The position numbers and the translations under genes were made by a program. The notes beneath the pieces were generated by a model. It was not told the DNA's origin. It saw nothing but the letters and a program-made list of their open reading frames with translations, and made no database searches. A stretch of DNA of 64,000 nt from JAYSYM01 sp964543475 (GTDB lineage: Bacteria > Bdellovibrionota > Bdellovibrionia > Bdellovibrionales > JAMPXM01): NCBI GenBank assembly GCA_964543475.1, contig CAZIYJ010000008.1:1-64000 (forward strand), written 5' to 3'. Of the stretch, positions 60,198 through 64,000 are shown piece after piece. Every line of letters begins with the position of its first letter. Position 1 is the stretch's first letter.

Positions 60198-61493
60198 TTA
60201 ACTCTTTCGGTAATATCCGGTACTTCTCAAAATAGCATAATAGGCATCGATCGTTTCGCGAACCATTTTTTCGGGATCGAAAAGTCCTGTGACTTTTTGA
60301 CGAGCATTCTCGCCAATTTCAACGATCGGTAATCGCTCGTTGAAAAGATCGTGAAGGAGGATAGCTAATTCATTTACGTCAGCAGGTCGAATCAAGAATC
60401 CGTCTTTACCGTGTTCAACGATCGTTGCAATCGGACTAACTTCTGAGCCAATGATGACTTTCTTTTGCGCCATCGCCTCAAGCAAACTTGGCTCAAACCC
60501 AGTTGTACGGCTCGAAAGATTTACAAATGCGTCAGCGAGTGAAATATAGTCCGGAAGTTCGGTATTGGTGAGGGCTCCGGCAAAGATCACTTTCGATCCC
60601 AGAGCTAGATCTAAAACCTCGCGCTCGATTTCTTTGAAGCGTGGTCCGTTACCAATAATTATCATGCGTGCATTTGGTTTTTTGATGATCGCTTCAGTGA
60701 AAGCAGAAAGAAGACTTTTAATTTCTCCGACGTCAGTCATGTCAGAAATAGTCATCACCACTTTCGCAGTTTCAGGCACGCCAAGTTGCTTTCTCAGCTC
60801 ATCAGATTTTTCTCGGGGAGCTAAATCGCCAATTTCAATTCCGTAAGGGACCGAATAAATGCGCGCATCTGGAAATAAATAATATCGCTCAAGTGCAATG
60901 CGCTGTTGCGGACTCGAAACAAAAACTCCGTGGGCAGTCTTAAGAAGCTGGCGATCACCCTTAAAAAATGTTCGCAAGAATTTGTAGGCGACGGCAAATG
61001 ATGTTGCTAATAAACTCCCGAGGGTTTCTTGAGCCATTCCCATAATTGCAAATAGTTGCGATATTTGTGTGGCCTCAACGTCGTAAGCAATTGCCACTTT
61101 GTAGCTGTCGCTAAACGGACTAATCTTGCGCGCCGAAGTATCGACGCTATGAAGAATGTGAAATGGCTTTTGAGTATGTAACTCAACAAACTTATTTTTT
61201 ACTCGGTCAGCGAATACTTCTGCGCGCCGACCTTGCTTGCCTTGGTTGAGGTAATGAACCTTGACGCCATTTTGATCGATTTCTGCTTCGCCAGAGTTAG
61301 TTTCAGAAGAAAGAACCGTTACAGTGTGACCTTTGAGTGCAAGCCCTCGTGCGATAACCCACAAAAAACCATGTTCGCTCGCTCGTCCCCAAACGGGAAA
61401 CTTGCGAGTCACAAGGCAAACATTTAATTTTTCTGGGAGCGCAGCTCTGGCCATAGACAGATCGTACCGAGGAGAAATCAAGGTGGCTAGCAC
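60198..61493 (-). CDS. Glycosyltransferase family 4 (GT4-like)
   Basis: A 431-residue GT-B glycosyltransferase. Motifs are FPVWGRASEHGFLWVIARGL (N-terminal acceptor side), VVMTISDMTDVGEIKSLLSA, MIIIGNGPRFKEIEREV and FEPSLLEAMAQKKVIIGSEV (the E-x7-E donor motif). Start GTG 61493 overlaps the stop of the upstream gene (TAGTG) and has AGAAGG before it. A shorter ATG at 61454 has no such site. It acts with its neighbour to build a surface glycan. Confidence 0.88.
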   Translation of the reverse strand: MLATLISPRYDLSMARAALPEKLNVCLVTRKFPVWGRASEHGFLWVIARGLALKGHTVTVLSSETNSGEAEIDQNGVKVHYLNQGKQGRRAEVFADRVKNKFVELHTQKPFHILHSVDTSARKISPFSDSYKVAIAYDVEATQISQLFAIMGMAQETLGSLLATSFAVAYKFLRTFFKGDRQLLKTAHGVFVSSPQQRIALERYYLFPDARIYSVPYGIEIGDLAPREKSDELRKQLGVPETAKVVMTISDMTDVGEIKSLLSAFTEAIIKKPNARMIIIGNGPRFKEIEREVLDLALGSKVIFAGALTNTELPDYISLADAFVNLSSRTTGFEPSLLEAMAQKKVIIGSEVSPIATIVEHGKDGFLIRPADVNELAILLHDLFNERLPIVEIGENARQKVTGLFDPEKMVRETIDAYYAILRSTGYYRKS

Positions 61494-62641
61494 TACCTTC
61501 TGTTTAGTAGGTCTAAGTACAATCGGGTAAGGTGATTCGCTGGCTGATCAGTGACCTGACGATCGGCGAGTTCGAAAGCTTGTTCACGCGCCTTAGTTCG
61601 AAGTTCTTCGCTATTAAGAAATGTTAAGCACGCATTTGCGATTTCAGATGCGCTATTTCCATTTAAAGTTGCGCCCATATCAGACCAATCAAGTTCATCT
61701 ACACTCACTTGGCTAGACGCCAATACCAGTGGACTCCCGACGCTTAGCGCTCGGCGCGAATGTTTCCAAAACTTGAGCTTGCTCGGATTGAGGGTGGCTA
61801 AAAGTACAACTGGTGCGCTTCTGAATAAATACATCTCGGTGTCTTCTGAAAGAGAGCCCGTCAAAAGAGTGCGCCCAGCAGCCGGATTAGATTTAAACTT
61901 GGACTGCCATTCAGACCTTTTTGAAATCGCAAGGTCACTCCATGAACCCTGGATGACGAAGCTCAAGCTATCATCTTCTTGGGCGAGAAGGGCCAAAGTT
62001 TTAAACAGTACGTTTAAGTCTGAGTGTTGATCGAGGCCACCTGGAATAAAGATGTAGCGATCAGTGTGTTCAATCACCGATGAAAGCGTCTCAGGCAAAG
62101 ATTCATTTTCGAAGTTAGAAATTGCCGGTAGGGCAAGCGCTGGTATCACAGCTATTCGAGATCCCGAAACTTGCCAGTCAGCTTCTAGCTCAGCCTTTTG
62201 TGCCTGGGTTCGCACGAGGATGAGGGATGCAATGTGAAGAGTCGGGCGCAGTTTATCGAGTGATCTCTTATCGAGCTCATAAAGTGATAAGACAATTCGG
62301 GGCTTAGTTGGAAAGCTTGAGAGAGCGCTTACAAAATTTAAAGGTGACGGGCCAAAGCTCACAAGAGATTGGTGTCGAGGCTGTATGAGGTGAATTATTT
62401 CTGGCGAATCGATTGCGAGCATCGGAATCAGCTTCGCTGTCTCCCACCAGCTCCACTTTCGAAAGGGCCGTACGATTTCAATTCGCGAGTGTGGTGCTGG
62501 CCAATTGCTGTCGTCATCGGTGGTAAAAATTCGAATATCGTGGTGCTGATCGGCGAGTGACTGAATCAGCGCGCCAGAGAATAAAGAAATATCGTCGTCA
62601 TTAGTAGGAAGTCGTTCCGTGAAAAACGCAATTTTTGCCAC
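61493..62641 (-). CDS. Glycosyltransferase, GT4-like
   Basis: A 382-residue GT-B type protein. It has an N-terminal LFSGALIQSLADQHHDI and a donor half with SDLNVLFKTLALLAQEDDSL, FVIQGSWSDLA and a divergent last motif (SVGSPLVLASSQVSVDEL) in place of a clear E-x7-E. It overlaps the downstream GT4 gene by one base and starts 12 bases after mutT. Probably a member of the same surface-glycan operon. The catalytic Glu pair is not evident, so activity is less certain. Confidence 0.8.
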   Translation of the reverse strand: MAKIAFFTERLPTNDDDISLFSGALIQSLADQHHDIRIFTTDDDSNWPAPHSRIEIVRPFRKWSWWETAKLIPMLAIDSPEIIHLIQPRHQSLVSFGPSPLNFVSALSSFPTKPRIVLSLYELDKRSLDKLRPTLHIASLILVRTQAQKAELEADWQVSGSRIAVIPALALPAISNFENESLPETLSSVIEHTDRYIFIPGGLDQHSDLNVLFKTLALLAQEDDSLSFVIQGSWSDLAISKRSEWQSKFKSNPAAGRTLLTGSLSEDTEMYLFRSAPVVLLATLNPSKLKFWKHSRRALSVGSPLVLASSQVSVDELDWSDMGATLNGNSASEIANACLTFLNSEELRTKAREQAFELADRQVTDQPANHLTRLYLDLLNRR

Positions 62642-62653
62642 GACAACTCTTTC

Positions 62654-63064
62654 TTAAGACTTTAAACATTTAATCAAATACGGAAGTATTTTTCGATTTG
62701 CATCCGGAATCGAAAGTTGCGGAAGCTCATCGGGAAGCACCCATTTGAGGTCCATGTGGTGAACAGTTTTTGGTTCACCTTTCCAGAGCTTCACATCGTA
62801 GAATAAAATTATAATCGAAGTGTCGCCATAGTTATGAGTGCTCGCGTGCCTCAAGGCTCCAACTTCAGCTTCAATTCCGAGCTCTTCACTCAGTTCGCGA
62901 GCGAGTGCAACCTCAGGAGTTTCACCCTTTTCAATTTTTCCACCAGGAAATTCCCACTGACCAGCAAGTGAATGTCCAACAGGTCGTTGACCTACTAAAA
63001 CTTTGTCACCTTTGCGGATGAGTCCCGTCACAACTGGAATCCAAACCGGACGCTTTAAAGCCAT
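62654..63064 (-). CDS. mutT: Nudix hydrolase, MutT-like (8-oxo-dGTP diphosphatase)
   Basis: A 136-residue Nudix hydrolase. The Nudix box is complete: GGKIEKGETPEVALARELSEELGI near residues 41-64 (Glu residues of REL-SEELG). It starts VTGLIRKGDKVLVGQRP, and PVGHSLAGQWEFPGG matches MutT. It may remove oxidised dGTP. Some Nudix enzymes have other substrates. It begins between pyrD and the glycosyltransferases on the same strand. Confidence 0.88.
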   Translation of the reverse strand: MALKRPVWIPVVTGLIRKGDKVLVGQRPVGHSLAGQWEFPGGKIEKGETPEVALARELSEELGIEAEVGALRHASTHNYGDTSIIILFYDVKLWKGEPKTVHHMDLKWVLPDELPQLSIPDANRKILPYLIKCLKS

Positions 63065-63091
63065 AAGGTATAAGTTTACAATTCGGCCGGC

Positions 63092-64000
63092 TTAAAGAGC
63101 AAGTCGCAGTTCCGTCACAGCTTTCTGAATAAAGCCTGGACCATGAAAAATTAAGCCACTGTAAACTTGAACGAGATCAGCGCCCAGTTCGAGTCGAGAC
63201 TTTATCTCATCCGAAGAGAGAATGCCTCCAACTGAAACAATCAGCCGATCTCCTTTGCGGGCGCCAAGGTGTTTCACGGTGGTTTTTAAGCAAGCTCGTG
63301 AAAGGTCGGTGAGTGGGGCGCCTGAAACTCCACCTTCAGATGAAAATTTTGAACCAGGTTTGCGCGAAAGAGTAGTGTTCGTAAGTATCCAGCCATCAAT
63401 TTTGCAATCGATCGAAACGTCCAACGTTTCTCTTAATTGTTCTTCGCTAAGGTCTGGGCTTAACTTTAAAAGCACTGGCTTATTGTAAAAAGCAGAAGTC
63501 TTAGTTACCTCGGCAAGCAAAGCGCGCAGTGTCTCCGCTGCTTGAAGATCTCGAAGGCCTTTAGTGTTTGGACTACTAATGTTCACCACAAAAACGTCGG
63601 CGACCTCGTGAAGATCAGAAATTAAAGATGTGTAATCACTCACAGCAGTGTCATTTGGCGTGTCACGATTTTTCCCGATGTTAATAAAAATCGGTGTTGC
63701 GTGAGGTTGTTTGAGCAAACGCAGTTGCTGTCGGAGGCGTTGCATGCCGCCGTTTGGAAAGCCCATTTTATTCCAAAGCGCAGAGCTTGGAATATCTCGA
63801 TCAATAATTTTTCCCGGATTCGCCGCTTGCGAGCGAGGTGTTACCGTTCCAACTTCAACAAAACCAGCTCCGAGACTCCACCAGCCTTGAACGCAGTTTC
63901 CACTTTTATCTACACCACCAGCGATTCCGATTGGATTTTGAAATTCGAGCCCACGCCATGAAAGAGGTCTAAACGAAAAAATGCGCGGGCCGATTAAGCT
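63092..64000 (-). CDS. pyrD: Dihydroorotate dehydrogenase (quinone), 5' end outside window
   Basis: PyrD oxidises dihydroorotate to orotate with quinone, in pyrimidine synthesis. The frame is open to the window edge with no start; its first visible residues are LIGPRIFSF, then FQNPIGIAGGVDKSG, VEVGTVTPRSQ, and MGFPNGGMQRL. The catalytic Ser lies in VVNISSPNTKGL, and TNTTLSRKP, SGAPLTDLS and SVGGILSSDE fit class 2 PyrD. The visible portion is about 302 residues. ATG 63766 is not the start, since conserved residues lie before it. Confidence 0.95.
   Translation of the reverse strand, partial: SLIGPRIFSFRPLSWRGLEFQNPIGIAGGVDKSGNCVQGWWSLGAGFVEVGTVTPRSQAANPGKIIDRDIPSSALWNKMGFPNGGMQRLRQQLRLLKQPHATPIFINIGKNRDTPNDTAVSDYTSLISDLHEVADVFVVNISSPNTKGLRDLQAAETLRALLAEVTKTSAFYNKPVLLKLSPDLSEEQLRETLDVSIDCKIDGWILTNTTLSRKPGSKFSSEGGVSGAPLTDLSRACLKTTVKHLGARKGDRLIVSVGGILSSDEIKSRLELGADLVQVYSGLIFHGPGFIQKAVTELRLAL

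Noticed and set aside
1..64000. tRNA, rRNA, CRISPR array, prophage or insertion sequence
   Set aside because: None was seen by eye; small tRNA or tmRNA genes were looked for in the gaps and not found.

Overview
The window looks like a chromosomal segment from a predatory or predator-related member of the Bdellovibrionota. This is inferred from gene content: a short flagellin with FlaG-FliD-FliS-FliT genes, MotAB, a meso-DAP type MurE, many lipoproteins with small conserved companions, response regulators of the REC type ending in KPW, and an HNH protein of a kind common in that group. All but one gene is complete; pyrD runs off the right edge. I see no rRNA, tRNA, CRISPR array, insertion sequence or prophage.

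Layout. 0.2-4.2 kb: flagellar filament genes fliC, flaG, fliD, fliS and a FliT-like gene, with a strongly structured intergenic stretch after fliC and a clear terminator after the last gene. 4.5-5.1 kb: two small XRE regulators. 5.2-10.8 kb: a tightly overlapping cluster (TPR protein, Maf-N-like protein, two GT9 glycosyltransferases with helical tails, two small proteins) behind a near-perfect sigma-54 promoter; I propose that it modifies flagellin or the flagellar sheath. 10.8-13.5 kb: hybrid histidine kinase, CheY-like regulator and a degenerate PilZ protein. 13.5-18.5 kb: rsmD, coaD, aspC, two unknown genes, and on the minus strand two hypotheticals and an ssb-like gene. 18.5-26.7 kb: a minus-strand metallopeptidase/propeller/barrel protein divergent from pal, a lipoprotein, cpoB, tsaD, rsmA, smpB, a charged lipoprotein and a membrane protein. 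26.7-32.2 kb: rluB, hypotheticals, a LysR regulator, an HNH gene marked by three near-identical palindromes, and a CPXCG protein. 32.2-36.9 kb: dsbD, motAB and a DEDDh exonuclease. 37-40.3 kb: a minus-strand operon joining an orphan peptide-binding lipoprotein, a REC-GGDEF diguanylate cyclase and a LspA-HAMP fusion. 40.4-46.3 kb: dacB, a lytic transglycosylase, mscL, a DUF481 protein, hpt and a zinc-ribbon membrane protein. 46.4-56 kb: the division and cell wall cluster mraZ-rsmH-ftsL-ftsI-murE-murF-mraY-murD, preceded by four 10-bp-period repeats that fit the MraZ operator; it stops at murD, without ftsW or murG. 56-64 kb: an EpmA-like enzyme with an extra N-terminal domain, an IHF/HU gene, a cysteine-rich exported protein, an O-antigen ligase-like protein, two glycosyltransferases, mutT and partial pyrD.

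Functional themes are flagellar assembly and its probable glycosylation, c-di-GMP signalling (GGDEF, PilZ), envelope building (peptidoglycan synthesis and hydrolysis, Tol-Pal parts, lipoprotein processing, surface glycans) and core RNA or protein maintenance. Many starts were moved to the codon that has a Shine-Dalgarno sequence; each entry says so. Family assignments are from recognised motifs by eye, not from searches.
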